A stretch of 62,664 bases of DNA from a virus. This document shows positions 7,832 through 16,461 of this stretch, one piece after another. The translations under genes were made by a program, and so were the position numbers. Position 1 is the first letter of the stretch. Each line of letters begins with the position of its first letter. Under the pieces are notes generated by a model. The model did no database searches and was not told the origin of the DNA. It saw only the letters and a program-made list of their open reading frames with translations. The DNA is taken from positions 1 to 62,664 of the IMG/VR virus record IMGVR_UViG_3300018719_000038; one strand, written 5' to 3'.

Positions 7832-9922
7832 TTATGCGATCGCATGTGCCAGTTTCTCGGCCAGACGATCAATGTCCGCCTCTTCGCGAATAGTCACGCC
7901 GTACAGGTTGATAACCACCGGCCGGGCGCTATTCCCGGAACTGCCGTCAGAGTTTCGGTAGTTCTGCGCTTCAGTGCGTGTGAGAACCATTTCGTCGCGA
8001 TGCAAACGCGCAGTGTAACCGTTATAGGGAACACGGTCAAGACCGCCGGCGTGCCCTTTTGGCGTCTTATATAAGGGTTGCGGAAAAGGGTTTTTAGACG
8101 GTGTTTTAGACGGCACGGGCGCCAGTGGGTTAGTGAATTGCTTTACCGTACGGTCAACGGCGTCTTTCGAGGGTTTATAGTCTACCCCCTTATTCTCGAC
8201 GTATAGCTGCGGTTTCCCGTTCTTATCGTAGGTTACGCCAGTGTTTTTGCCCCAAATATCGTACCCGGCGATGTCTTCCCAAAAGCCGGCGAGCCACCGA
8301 TCTAAAGGATTGTCCGCCTGGCTTAACGAAAGCGAGTCCTTCATGCCTTTTAGGATGCTCCCACCGATTGCCATACCGATATTGGTGGCCGCGTCCAAAA
8401 TCGGCTGAGACGCTTTTAGCGCCTTACCAAGAGCGTCCGTCAAGTCCCTAGAGATCCCTTCAACTTTGGCCTTGCCTGTGGACTGCCACCACTTGTTAAA
8501 GTCCTCTTGCAAGGTGTCGAACACGTACTTAATTTTTCCTTCGAGTGTGCTTATTTTTTGAAACTCTGGATTGTTCGTGAAATTCTTGCTGATGTAATTA
8601 CGTACCTTCGTGACTGTCTGCTGTATTGCCGCAGTGATTTGCGGAGTGTATTTCTCGACGAAGTCAGCCGCAGCGTTTGCGAAATCCTTGATTAGCGGCA
8701 TTGTCGGCAAGAGCGCCGATATCTGCAGCGTCTCAATCGCGCCCCTGAACTGCTCGACCGCACCGGCCGCGTTGTCCATTTTCTTTCTCGCGACATCGAG
8801 AGCCGTCACCTTCGACATCTCCTTGCGGAACTCTTTTACGCCGTCTGCGCCTTCTTCGTAGAGTATGTTCGCAGCACGGATCGCGTCCGTTCCGAACATC
8901 GTCTCTAGCGCGAGCATCCGTTGCTGATTCGTCAGCTTGCCGAGGGATTTTCGCAGCAATCCGGAAATTTGTTCGAGTGACTTGATGTTACCCTTCGCGT
9001 CGAAAAACTGGTTTGCTCCATTTTTTGTGACGAGACCAAGTTCCGCGAATTGCTCAATCTGTGCCTTTGTTGTTGGTTGCAAATTTTGGAGCATTGTTTT
9101 CAGCGAGGTCCCGGCGTCCGAGCCCTTGAGTCCGTTGTTCGCAAACAGCCCGAGCGCGATGTTCGTGTCTTTGAAGTTTACGCCAAGGCCCGCAGCCACG
9201 GCCGAAACCATCGAGAGGGAGTAACGCAATTCCTCGACACTCGTCGCAGATGCGTTCGCTGTACCTGCGAGGATGTTCGCCGCGTCCGCCGCAGACATAC
9301 CATCCTTTTTATACGCATTGAGCGCGGTGGACATGATTTCCGCTGCATCCGCGAGACCGAGCCCACCTGCCGTTGCTAGGTTAAGTGCAGCCTCAAGTCC
9401 GCCGGCCTGTACCCTCGCCGGTGTCAAACCTGCTTTTAATAGCTCCTCGATACCTTGCGCAGCCTCAAGCGCCGAGTACTTCGTATTTGCGCCCATCTTG
9501 AGTGCCAACGTCTGCATCTTTGCCATTTCAGCGTCTGTTGCGCCGGTTAGCGCTTGAATCGTCGACATCTGCGCCTCAAAGTTCATCGCCTTTTTGACGC
9601 TGGAATACCCGGCGTAGGCCGCCGCTCCGACGACGGCGAGTGAGCCGTATTTCGCAAGCTTTCCAAAGGCAGATGCGCCAGTTTTCGTCAGATTCCCGAG
9701 TGATTTCCCGGCCTTTTGCGATGCTTTATCGATGTCGAGCAACTTCTTGCGGGTTTTTTCTCCGGAAGACACAAGCTTACCGTTAGCGTCCCGCAAGCGT
9801 CCGGTCGCATCTCGGTAAGTATCCGTTGCCTTTTTGACTCGGTCCATTTGCTTTTCAACTTTTTTCAACGGAGCCGACATGTTGTCGATGAGTTTTAACT
9901 TGGCTACGAGATCAAACGCGAT
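7832..9922 (-). CDS. Tail tape measure protein (XkdO-like), probable ATC start
   Basis: About 696 residues. The conserved TP901-type core is at about residues 90-330 (SALEAAQGIEELLKAG; LFANNGLKGSDAGTSL). It is preceded by a coiled coil and a hydrophobic helix, and the C-terminus HAGGLDRVPYNGYTARLHRD is typical of tape measures. Its length sets tail length. The first ATG (9880) has no ribosome site. The frame stays open upstream, and GGAGGGAGG lies 8 nt before an ATC at 9922, giving MAFDLVAKLKLIDNMSAPL, a normal family start. GTT at 9928 is the other candidate. Confidence 0.85.
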   Translation of the reverse strand: MAFDLVAKLKLIDNMSAPLKKVEKQMDRVKKATDTYRDATGRLRDANGKLVSSGEKTRKKLLDIDKASQKAGKSLGNLTKTGASAFGKLAKYGSLAVVGAAAYAGYSSVKKAMNFEAQMSTIQALTGATDAEMAKMQTLALKMGANTKYSALEAAQGIEELLKAGLTPARVQAGGLEAALNLATAGGLGLADAAEIMSTALNAYKKDGMSAADAANILAGTANASATSVEELRYSLSMVSAVAAGLGVNFKDTNIALGLFANNGLKGSDAGTSLKTMLQNLQPTTKAQIEQFAELGLVTKNGANQFFDAKGNIKSLEQISGLLRKSLGKLTNQQRMLALETMFGTDAIRAANILYEEGADGVKEFRKEMSKVTALDVARKKMDNAAGAVEQFRGAIETLQISALLPTMPLIKDFANAAADFVEKYTPQITAAIQQTVTKVRNYISKNFTNNPEFQKISTLEGKIKYVFDTLQEDFNKWWQSTGKAKVEGISRDLTDALGKALKASQPILDAATNIGMAIGGSILKGMKDSLSLSQADNPLDRWLAGFWEDIAGYDIWGKNTGVTYDKNGKPQLYVENKGVDYKPSKDAVDRTVKQFTNPLAPVPSKTPSKNPFPQPLYKTPKGHAGGLDRVPYNGYTARLHRDEMVLTRTEAQNYRNSDGSSGNSARPVVINLYGVTIREEADIDRLAEKLAHAIA

Positions 9923-9927
9923 ATGAA

Positions 9928-10134
9928 CTACCTCCCTCCCGCATTAATCCGGCGCATTCTGTTTTCGCGCTCAATTACTTTGCGCTCTTTCTCTTCTTCC
10001 TCAAATACGAGCAACATGGACGCGAACATAAACAACTGGTGACGCCGGTCCTTCGCGTAAACTTCGTCGGGCGGAATGTGGTGCCGCTGAAAAATCGCAT
10101 GCAAAAGAAACGGGACACCGCCCGCCCGAATTAG
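9928..10134 (-). CDS. -1 frameshift extension of the tail assembly chaperone
   Basis: Open frame of 68 codons with no start of its own, in the -1 frame relative to XkdN, beginning exactly at the slippery heptamer and ending in TAG before the tape measure. Its product (LIRAGGVPFLLHAIFQRHHI ... then an acidic/basic helix EEEEKERK) has the composition of the second tail chaperone domain (gpGT-like). Together with XkdN it gives a 200-residue fusion. Such frameshifted pairs upstream of the tape measure are known from lambda, P2 and many Firmicute phages. Confidence 0.88.
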   Translation of the reverse strand, partial: LIRAGGVPFLLHAIFQRHHIPPDEVYAKDRRHQLFMFASMLLVFEEEEKERKVIERENRMRRINAGGR

Positions 10135-10529
10135 TTTTTTGCGTCTTCAATCAACTCGTCCTCGTCGTCAAATCCCGAGAGTTTCATAATCGCGCCGAGC
10201 ACCTTTACGATTTCGCCAGGCAACAGCGCCTTTGTCACGCAGTCGGCCGCATCCGTCGCTCCGTAATGCGCAATCAGCGCCTTGTCCGAAAAGTCCGGAT
10301 CGACACAACCTTTCGCAATGACTGCCGCGTTCAGCAGTTGTCCGTCGATTTCCTTTTCGCCTTTACGCGTTGGGATCGTCGCTTGTTCGTGTGCCCGCGT
10401 TAATTCCGCCTGATCCAACGCCCTTACCGTAAAGTGCGTTTTGAGCCGTGGAATATAAACCGAATCCTGTACGTCAAGGGTCGCGCCGAGCAGCGCTTCA
10501 AGTCCGGTTTTTGTCGCTGTTTTCGCCAT
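10131..10529 (-). CDS. xkdN: Tail assembly chaperone XkdN-like (0-frame product)
   Basis: Protein of 132 residues, XkdN-like (IPRLKTHFTVRALDQAEL; central helix region; acidic C-terminus). It acts before tail completion, coating the tape measure. It ends GCA AAA AAC TAA, where a -1 slip continues into the frame at 9928-10134. A terminator lies between it and the tube gene upstream, which would lower its expression relative to tube and sheath. Confidence 0.88.
   Translation of the reverse strand: MAKTATKTGLEALLGATLDVQDSVYIPRLKTHFTVRALDQAELTRAHEQATIPTRKGEKEIDGQLLNAAVIAKGCVDPDFSDKALIAHYGATDAADCVTKALLPGEIVKVLGAIMKLSGFDDEDELIEDAKN
10134..10140 (-). promoter_or_regulatory. Programmed -1 frameshift slippery site A_AAA_AAC
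   Basis: The heptamer A AAA AAC is in the correct phase (X XXY YYZ) of the XkdN frame and is followed directly by the TAA stop. The -1 frame is open through the whole gap to the tape measure. Confidence 0.88.
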
Positions 10530-10556
10530 AATTTATGTCATCCTCCGTTATTATCA

Positions 10557-10584
10557 AAATAAAAGCGGAGTCCGAAGACCCCGC
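10557..10584 (-). terminator. Attenuator-like terminator between tube and chaperone genes
   Basis: Stem GCGGGGTC/GACTCCGC (one G-T pair) with a TTCG tetraloop and TTTTATTTT on the minus strand. Confidence 0.75.
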
Positions 10585-10600
10585 GCTGTACCAGCGTTTA

Positions 10601-11050
10601 TTAGGTTGTCGGCCGGAGTTTGTCGAGAACTTCCGCGCCGGAAAATACGAATGTCAACTCCTGCTCAACGATTGATCCGACTTCAAAATTGATCAGCGGA
10701 ATCTTATCGAACGTAACGTTTTTCAAACGAACCCGGTACGCGCCAAACGATTCCGGATCGTCGAGCTTAACGACGAGCTCCGTCACGAACGGCGAGCTAA
10801 CGTCGTCCATAACTTGCATCGCCTTTTCGATAAACTCGGATGTCACGAGGTAACCGTTAAGCGAGCCGGCCCCTTTCAACGTTGTTACTTTATTCCCGAG
10901 CCAACGGGTGCCCGCAAGCTTGACCTCTTCGAGTCCGATTTCGATCGTTGCTTCGCAGCCGGTGATGTTCGTTAGCCAATTGCCGTCCTGGTCGAAGACT
11001 TGGCCGAAGTTGCCGTTAATAACCTTTCGCGAATCAAGTATCGCTGCCAT
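10601..11050 (-). CDS. xkdM: Tail tube protein XkdM-like
   Basis: Protein of 149 residues, the PBSX XkdM/YqbM type inner tube protein. The start ILDSRKVINGNFGQVFDQDG and the central segment KLAGTRWLGNKVTTLKGAGSL are diagnostic of the family. It forms the rigid tube inside the sheath. It lies directly downstream of the sheath gene, and a terminator follows. Confidence 0.92.
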   Translation of the reverse strand: MAAILDSRKVINGNFGQVFDQDGNWLTNITGCEATIEIGLEEVKLAGTRWLGNKVTTLKGAGSLNGYLVTSEFIEKAMQVMDDVSSPFVTELVVKLDDPESFGAYRVRLKNVTFDKIPLINFEVGSIVEQELTFVFSGAEVLDKLRPTT

Positions 11051-11062
11051 CTAATCACCGCC

Positions 11063-12109
11063 TTAAATGTTGATTGTGAGGAAAATCCGTTCGATGCTGT
11101 CGACTTCCGTGTAGCTGATGAGTAAGAAAACCGCATCTCCCACGCTTGGGTTATCCGGGTCAAGCTCGACGATGGGGCCGCTCAGAACATCGTCCCGTTC
11201 GAGCGATTCCAAATACGCCTTAACCGCAACGATTAGCGTAGCCTGGCCGTCCGCGTTGTTGTTCAGTTTTCCGATGTAGTTGTCCGCGGCCGTCCGCGTG
11301 ATGTCCGTCGCGATCGCCTGCCGTGCGCGAATCGACCGGATTTTCTTGCCGGAAGTTACGAGCCCTTGCTCGATCTTCACCTTTTCGCCGTCGTGCGCAA
11401 ACACGAGCGAGCCAGCCTGCAGCGCGGCTTTAATCTGCGCATTTGTCAACCGCTTCGTTACGTCATCGGCCGGCACCGTTACGTAGGTCGTCGACCGGTT
11501 AATCGCCGTGCCTGCGATGAGGCCGGCGACCCAAGGCGCAAACTCGGACGAGTTATACGTTTCGGTTCCGATCGTCACGCCGGAAATCAGATTCACGATG
11601 TAGTCGTCCTTATTTAGCGTGGTTCGGGCGTTACCCTGTGCCGGGTCGGCGTCCGTCGTGTCGTCTCCGCCAATTACCGCGATAAAATGCTTGCCTTCCT
11701 TGCGGTTGTCTTCGACCCACGTCTTAGTCGCGGCCTGCTCCGTCGGGTCATACTCACCGTCAAATACGAAAACGTTGAATTGTCGCGTATCAAAGGCCGC
11801 ACGCATGTCAACGTAATCTTCCGCAACCGGGGTCGCTGGCATCGTGTAGACGAGAACCTCTTTTGCGCCGCCTTGAAGCGCGAACAGAACGGACTGAACA
11901 TTCGCAAGGCCGAACGCGTCGGCTGCTTCCTTTTCGGACTCGATCGTATAAAACGTCTTCGGCTGCGCGTTCGCGCCGTATGTTAACAGCGGTAACGCAA
12001 CAATGCCGCGAGCTCCGCCTCGAATTTGTGCCGCGGCCGCTTCAACAAAGTTGATGTATATGCCCGGCCGGACGGGTAGCGCGGTTGGTTCCCAAGAACC
12101 TCCTGCCAT
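11063..12109 (-). CDS. xkdK: Tail sheath protein XkdK-like
   Basis: Protein of 348 residues of the phage tail sheath family. The start SWEPTALPVRPGIYINFVE and the C-terminal region ISYTEVDSIERIFLTINI are typical of XkdK. This contractile sheath makes the phage a myovirus. GAAGGAGG precedes the ATG, and terminators flank the sheath/tube pair, consistent with high expression. Confidence 0.94.
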   Translation of the reverse strand: MAGGSWEPTALPVRPGIYINFVEAAAAQIRGGARGIVALPLLTYGANAQPKTFYTIESEKEAADAFGLANVQSVLFALQGGAKEVLVYTMPATPVAEDYVDMRAAFDTRQFNVFVFDGEYDPTEQAATKTWVEDNRKEGKHFIAVIGGDDTTDADPAQGNARTTLNKDDYIVNLISGVTIGTETYNSSEFAPWVAGLIAGTAINRSTTYVTVPADDVTKRLTNAQIKAALQAGSLVFAHDGEKVKIEQGLVTSGKKIRSIRARQAIATDITRTAADNYIGKLNNNADGQATLIVAVKAYLESLERDDVLSGPIVELDPDNPSVGDAVFLLISYTEVDSIERIFLTINI

Positions 12110-12132
12110 GTGAAAACCTCCTTCTGAAAATG

Positions 12133-12157
12133 AAAAAGCGCTCCGTGAGCGGAACGC
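12133..12157 (-). terminator. Terminator upstream of the sheath gene
   Basis: Stem GCGTTCCG/CGGAGCGC, CTCA loop, then TTTTTC on the minus strand, after the 12161-12583 gene. Confidence 0.72.
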
Positions 12158-12160
12158 CTT

Positions 12161-12583
12161 TTATCGTTGATTAACTGTTACTTTATTGATTTTCGGATAC
12201 TGCGCTTGGGTCCGGGCTTCCCTTACGGACGTTTCGAGTATTCCGATGCTCACATAAATTCCGTTCTCTGTTTTTGCCGGCTGCGAAAACGCAAACGACT
12301 CGACACGCATCCGTCCGATTGCGTCCGTCTCATAAAGCATACGGGCCAACGTATCCATTTTCGGGAGCACTTGCTCCGCCTTTGACGCGAAGTAAATGAT
12401 TTGATATTCACGATCAATCCGGTAATGGTAGCGCGTTTCCGTCTCGCGATCGTCGTTCAAAAAGCGGATGACGAACGAATTATGAACGGGAGCGGCCGGC
12501 ACTGTTTGTTTCGTCGTTGTAGCGTCCGGGAAGTGAGCCTTGATAAACGATTCAAGCGCGACAATATCTTCGATTAGCGCCAA
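12161..12583 (-). CDS. Tail terminator-like protein (XkdJ/YqbJ, DUF6838)
   Basis: Protein of 140 residues from a TTG at 12583 with AGGAGCGGGG upstream; a longer frame to 12628 overlaps the gp10-like gene without a ribosome site. The order gp10-like, this gene, sheath is that of xkdI-xkdJ-xkdK. The family closes the head-proximal end of the tail. The segment RYHYRIDREYQIIYFASK fits DUF6838 as I remember it. Confidence 0.78.
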   Translation of the reverse strand: MALIEDIVALESFIKAHFPDATTTKQTVPAAPVHNSFVIRFLNDDRETETRYHYRIDREYQIIYFASKAEQVLPKMDTLARMLYETDAIGRMRVESFAFSQPAKTENGIYVSIGILETSVREARTQAQYPKINKVTVNQR

Positions 12584-12584
12584 A

Positions 12585-13013
12585 TTACCACCCCGCTCCT
12601 TCAAGACCGGACTTAATTTCGTCCTCAATCTGACGCCGCCACTTGCGCTCGTTCTTCTTCGCCGGCTCGTCGAGGAATTGTTTCACGGTCCCCGGCGTGC
12701 GCAGGTTTTTCCCACCCGCGTCTTCTTCGTGAATGTAGTAAGCGTAGTTGAAACGCTGGCCGCTTTTCGTTTTGACTACGGCGTTCGCACTAATTGACCC
12801 GGTCAGGTTCGCGCCGGTTCCTTCGATTTCCCCGACGGTAATTGTGCGGCGCAACGTCCCCTCGTCAATCGGAGCAACGTCGACGGCAGCTGCTTTCCAC
12901 GCGTCAAGAACATCATGCATGCCGAGGCGAGCCGCTTCCGCTGCAATTTCCGGAGATTTCGTGATAGTCAGATCAAACAACTTCGTAATATCAAAGTTAA
13001 GGGACACTTCCAT
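12585..13013 (-). CDS. HK97 gp10-like head-tail protein (XkdI/YqbI)
   Basis: Protein of 142 residues with the gp10 pattern: an N-terminal helix, then DAWKAAAVDVAPIDEGTLRR and YAYYIHEEDAGG. It takes part in the neck or tail completion. ATG overlaps the upstream stop (TAATG), with GGAGGTG before it. Confidence 0.82.
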   Translation of the reverse strand: MEVSLNFDITKLFDLTITKSPEIAAEAARLGMHDVLDAWKAAAVDVAPIDEGTLRRTITVGEIEGTGANLTGSISANAVVKTKSGQRFNYAYYIHEEDAGGKNLRTPGTVKQFLDEPAKKNERKWRRQIEDEIKSGLEGAGW

Positions 13014-13330
13014 TACACGAACACCTCCGTAATAAGCGGCTTTCCGTTGATGCCGCGCTTAACTTCGATGCTTTCCGGCCTTCTCGCGACAGTCACGCCC
13101 AATTCGTTCGTGTACGTTATGGCGTCGTCGTACGATACGTCCGGTAGTTTATCGAGGATAATGCGCAGGCTCGTCGTGGCCTCTTCGCCGTACTGGTTTG
13201 TTACGACGTTCGTTTCTTCGGAGACACGCGCCCTATATGTGAGGATTGCACCAGACTCATTTCCGCCCCATCCGTCGTCCTTGCCTGGCTTCGTAACGGT
13301 TACGGTCTGTTTGAGTGGGATAATCGCCAT
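13013..13330 (-). CDS. Head closure protein (YqbH/XkdH-like)
   Basis: Protein of 105 residues from the ATG at 13330, which overlaps the upstream stop as TAATG. The fold pattern (MAIIPLKQTVTVTKPGKDD, then RARVSEETNVVTNQYGEEA) matches small head-closure proteins of PBSX-like phages. Position between the connector and gp10-like gene supports it. Confidence 0.75.
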   Translation of the reverse strand: MAIIPLKQTVTVTKPGKDDGWGGNESGAILTYRARVSEETNVVTNQYGEEATTSLRIILDKLPDVSYDDAITYTNELGVTVARRPESIEVKRGINGKPLITEVFV

Positions 13331-13728
13331 TACAACGTCACCCACTTAACGCCGCGCTTCGAAATGGTTACGCCGTTTTCCGCGCCGATAATGTCGAGCG
13401 CCGCCTGTGGGATGAGTCTTCGCAAGTCGGCGTCCGGCCCCGTCACATATGCATCTTTAAAATCGAAGGAAGCCACGCCGTTTACGGAAAATCCCGTCAG
13501 TCCCTGGCGCGCCATCCGGTTCGTATCGTTAAATGCTATGGTGAGGATATTCGCGAACTCATACACCGCCTCGTCTGGAATCGTATATTTCGGATAGGCG
13601 CGGAGCAGGTTCTTTTCGGCGACGTTTAACATTCGTTGTTTTTTCGCCGTGTCCGCCTCCGTCCAGTCCTCAATATCGACGCAGTTCGCGGTAATATAAT
13701 GATCCGCAAGTATTACGTTTTGAGCCAT
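13330..13728 (-). CDS. Head-tail connector (YqbG-like, DUF3199 type)
   Basis: Protein of 132 residues, mostly helical, ending in a short beta part (ISKRGVKWVTL). It fits the adaptor that sits under the portal. GGAGGTG lies before the ATG. Confidence 0.75.
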   Translation of the reverse strand: MAQNVILADHYITANCVDIEDWTEADTAKKQRMLNVAEKNLLRAYPKYTIPDEAVYEFANILTIAFNDTNRMARQGLTGFSVNGVASFDFKDAYVTGPDADLRRLIPQAALDIIGAENGVTISKRGVKWVTL

Positions 13729-13742
13729 GCGCTCACCTCCGT

Positions 13743-13985
13743 TTATTTTCCGGAGGCGTTCGCGCCAGCTTTACGCGTTTTCGGCGCAGGCTTTACGGCG
13801 TCCTCTTCCGCCGCTGGCTCCGCGTCTTTTTTCGGCTCCTCCGGTTCATCTACACGCTTTACCCACGTCGGGACAAGCGCGTCCAATCGTTTAATTTCCG
13901 CTGCATCTTCCGTCTCATATCCCCCGTTCATGTCGAAGACGATATCACCGACGGAATAACGCGGACTCGCTAAATAATTCGCCAT
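13743..13985 (-). CDS. YqbF-like small protein with Lys/Ala/Pro tail
   Basis: Protein of 80 residues: an N-terminal beta part (YLASPRYSVGDIVFD), a recurring LDALVPTWVKRV motif seen in short YqbF-type phage proteins, then a Glu/Pro/Ala/Lys-rich disordered tail. Its ATG overlaps the stop of the head-fibre gene (TGATG). Its role in the head is unknown. Confidence 0.68.
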   Translation of the reverse strand: MANYLASPRYSVGDIVFDMNGGYETEDAAEIKRLDALVPTWVKRVDEPEEPKKDAEPAAEEDAVKPAPKTRKAGANASGK

Positions 13986-14437
13986 CAGCTTCCGGCCCCC
14001 TCAAGCGCGGTGATTCGGGCTGCCAGCTCCGAGAGAATACCTTGTACGTTAGTGGCCGTCCCCGGCGCGATTGCAGTCGCCGTAATCTGGCCGGCGTTGT
14101 GCGTATGGTTGCCGGCAGCCGCTGTACTGGCCGATGTTCCAAGCGCGAGACTGGACGTGCCAGCTCCGATTGCCGACCGAGCTGCTGCCGCATCCGCCGC
14201 GGTCATAACGCTCTTTCCCACCGACGAGGCGTCTGAAATCTGCGAGGCCGTATGCGTATGAGACGCTGGGGGAAACGACGTGGGCTTTCCGGTAATGTCC
14301 GCCCACGCAACCGTTGTCGGGCCGCCTCCACCGCCCGAACTTTCCAGTAACGACTGAATAATATCGCCGAGTCCGACGTCATACGCGGCCGGACTGATAA
14401 GGTTAAGCCGCTCTCTATCGCGGTCTGGTAACGCCAA
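13985..14437 (-). CDS. Head fibre-like protein
   Basis: Protein of 150 residues from a TTG at 14437, 8 nt after GGAGG (the GTG at 14446 abuts that site). It has fibre-type repeats: TGKPTSFPPASHTHTASQ and GNHTHNAGQIT, separated by an Ala/Gly-rich stretch, and a short C-terminal coiled coil. Its place among head genes, right after the major capsid gene, makes a head fibre (phi29 gp8.5-like) more likely than a tail fibre. Confidence 0.72.
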   Translation of the reverse strand: MALPDRDRERLNLISPAAYDVGLGDIIQSLLESSGGGGGPTTVAWADITGKPTSFPPASHTHTASQISDASSVGKSVMTAADAAAARSAIGAGTSSLALGTSASTAAAGNHTHNAGQITATAIAPGTATNVQGILSELAARITALEGAGS

Positions 14438-14451
14438 ATTGAGCACCTCCG

Positions 14452-14482
14452 TTAAAAAGTTAAGGGGCGACCGTAGCCGCCC
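14452..14482 (-). terminator. Terminator after major capsid gene
   Basis: Stem GGGCGGC/GTCGCCC with TACG loop, followed on the minus strand by a T-rich stretch (ACTTTTTAA). Confidence 0.7.
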
Positions 14483-14487
14483 GCGGA

Positions 14488-15606
14488 TTAGGATACCGAC
14501 GTGTTAATGTTTTCGAGGATCGCGATTTTCTCGCCGGCGTTCTTAACCGTTACGCCGTATTCGCCGCGAATTTGACGAGCCACGAAGTCAGCACCCGGTA
14601 CAGTCGCGTCAACGTCATGCAGAGCGCGGCCGCTAAGTGGGTTGATCGACAAGATGGAGCGGTCAAAGAGTGCGATCTTATTTTTAGGGAAGTTCGGATC
14701 AACTACGACGGTTGCAACAGACCCACCAACGATATCAGACACGAACGTCTGAATCTTGTGGCCGGTTACTTCGTCCGTACGTTCGGTACGGATTGTGTCG
14801 CTTGCAAACTTCGTAATTTGACGAGCACCGGCAGTGTTAGTCAGAATCGTATTAACGGACCCGCCGCGCAGATAGACGTCCTCGGCCAAGTCGTTCAGCA
14901 GTTTCGGAGTGATCTCCTTGCCCTCCGCGTTCTTCTTGGCGGCACCTTTCTTATCCGCAAAATACAGCAGGCCGCCAGTCGTCCGAGGCATACCCGGAGC
15001 ACCTTCGATACGACGGCCATAAATCAACCAATCGTTTTGTTCGCGGGCGATCTCCTTCAACCGGAGTTGTACCTGATAGTCCAACTCGTTCGTAACGTTG
15101 TATGTCCGGACATTTTGCTGCGTACCGGATACGGCTGCATACCGCTCGATGATTTGCGTAAAGTTGTGGTCAACCAAACGGTCGTGTCCTTCGTCAATAC
15201 CCGGCATAGCGCCCTCCAACTGCGGACGAGCTACGATGCGGATTTCGGCACCGGCGGCGATATCCGCGGCAGTCGTACCGTCATAGCCGCGCACTACGGT
15301 AATTACGTCGCCTGCAACGGCCGTAACGCGCAGGTACTCCTCGCCAGCCACCGCGATAGCATTAACGCGGAACTTGAGGCCGTCGCCGTCATTAACCGTA
15401 ATGGTCGTTGCCGCTGCTGTTGCGGCCGCCTTTGCGGTTGCGCGGTTAGAGTTGAGGTTGTCGGACATCCATTCAAATTTCGTTTGATACAGCGGCGTAT
15501 TTCCGATACCTACGAGGCCGAGCAGCGTCGGCGCGTCGTTGATAATGAGCGAAATGCCCGCTTCAAGCTGGCGGACTTGGTCCTGAAAGTCGTAAGATTT
15601 AAGCAT
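14488..15606 (-). CDS. Major capsid protein (SU10/DUF5309-like)
   Basis: Protein of 372 residues. The N-terminal sequence (FQDQVRQLEAGISLIINDAP) and the region VDHNFTQIIERYAAVSGTQQ match the SU10-type major head family as I recall it. An insertion domain (residues about 60-110, TITVNDGDGLKFRVNAIAV) resembles the Ig-like or beta insertion of some HK97-fold coats. It follows a scaffold gene and lies between two terminators, consistent with a highly expressed coat gene. Confidence 0.88.
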   Translation of the reverse strand: MLKSYDFQDQVRQLEAGISLIINDAPTLLGLVGIGNTPLYQTKFEWMSDNLNSNRATAKAAATAAATTITVNDGDGLKFRVNAIAVAGEEYLRVTAVAGDVITVVRGYDGTTAADIAAGAEIRIVARPQLEGAMPGIDEGHDRLVDHNFTQIIERYAAVSGTQQNVRTYNVTNELDYQVQLRLKEIAREQNDWLIYGRRIEGAPGMPRTTGGLLYFADKKGAAKKNAEGKEITPKLLNDLAEDVYLRGGSVNTILTNTAGARQITKFASDTIRTERTDEVTGHKIQTFVSDIVGGSVATVVVDPNFPKNKIALFDRSILSINPLSGRALHDVDATVPGADFVARQIRGEYGVTVKNAGEKIAILENINTSVS

Positions 15607-15633
15607 TAATTATTTCCTCCTCGGGTTTTTGTG

Positions 15634-15667
15634 CAAAACAAAAAGGCCCTGGATTATCCAGAGCCTT
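15634..15667 (-). terminator. Terminator between scaffold and major capsid
   Basis: An 11-bp stem AAGGCTCTGGA/TCCAGGGCCTT (one mismatch) with a TAA loop and TTTTTGTTTTG on the minus strand. Confidence 0.8.
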
Positions 15668-15670
15668 CGC

Positions 15671-16372
15671 TTATTTTTTGAGTAGCTTATTTGATAGTTC
15701 GATTACCTTCGAAAAATCCCTTGCCTTTTTGGCTTCGGCCAATTGAGCCTCTAACGTTTTACGTTCGTCGTCGTCGCCGGGGTCCGGGTCACTGCCTCCG
15801 ATGGACTTCGGCTTTGTTTGCGCTGGTAAATAAGGATGCTCGGCAACCAACGCCTCAACAGCTTCCTTCGCGCCGACCACGTTACCTTCGTCGTCAACCG
15901 TAACTCCGGACAAATCCGCAAGTTTGAGCGCAGCGGCCAACCGATCCGCCGGAATATTAGCGTCGCGAGCGAGGGCCTTAAACTCTGCATTAATCAGGCG
16001 CTGGTTTGCGGCCGTTAATGCGGACGTCTTCGCCTTTTCCGCTTCCTCCGCCTTATTCCGCGCCTCTTCCAATTCCGCGGCCAGACGTTCAGCTTCGGAC
16101 AGCTCCGCTTTCTTTCGCTCGGCCTCCGCCAGTTCCAGCGCTTCAAGCTTCGCTTTGATATCGTCGTAATCTGCGTAAGGCTTTTTTGCCCGCGCCTTCT
16201 CGCGGCTAATAAGCGCGTCGAGTTCTTCCTGCGTCATCGTAACGGTACGCTTATCCGGTTCTCCGCCGGAACCTTCGCCATCACCGCCTGCTCCCGGGTC
16301 ATCTCCGCCCTCACCTTCCGCAAAAAGCTGCAGATTCAACGGATATCTAAAACGAGTCATTTCGTTTTTCAT
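15671..16372 (-). CDS. Capsid scaffolding protein (DUF4355-like)
   Basis: Protein of 233 residues: a Gly/Asp-rich N-terminal segment (FAEGEGGDDPGAGGDGEG), a long coiled coil of Glu/Ala/Lys (about residues 45-125), and a C-terminal helix pair (AKKARDFSKVIELSNKLL). This is the layout of DUF4355 scaffold proteins found directly before the coat gene. It would guide procapsid assembly and then leave. GGAGG precedes the ATG. Confidence 0.86.
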   Translation of the reverse strand: MKNEMTRFRYPLNLQLFAEGEGGDDPGAGGDGEGSGGEPDKRTVTMTQEELDALISREKARAKKPYADYDDIKAKLEALELAEAERKKAELSEAERLAAELEEARNKAEEAEKAKTSALTAANQRLINAEFKALARDANIPADRLAAALKLADLSGVTVDDEGNVVGAKEAVEALVAEHPYLPAQTKPKSIGGSDPDPGDDDERKTLEAQLAEAKKARDFSKVIELSNKLLKK

Positions 16373-16461
16373 TACGTTCCTCCACCGTTTAAAGCCCGTC
16401 GGCTATTAATGGCCGTTGCAGTTTAACGTCATAAACGTTCGGACGGGCGGCTAGTCCGCCA

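Noticed and set aside
14572-15609. 345-residue plus-strand ORF opposite the major capsid gene
   Set aside because: Exact antisense shadow of the capsid gene; no ribosome site and no family motif.
16377-16461. Exon 2 of the minor capsid gene after the endonuclease
   Set aside because: A frame beginning PNVYD fits superficially, but the intron would end in T and the protein would not match the family; exon 2 at 17399 fits in all respects.
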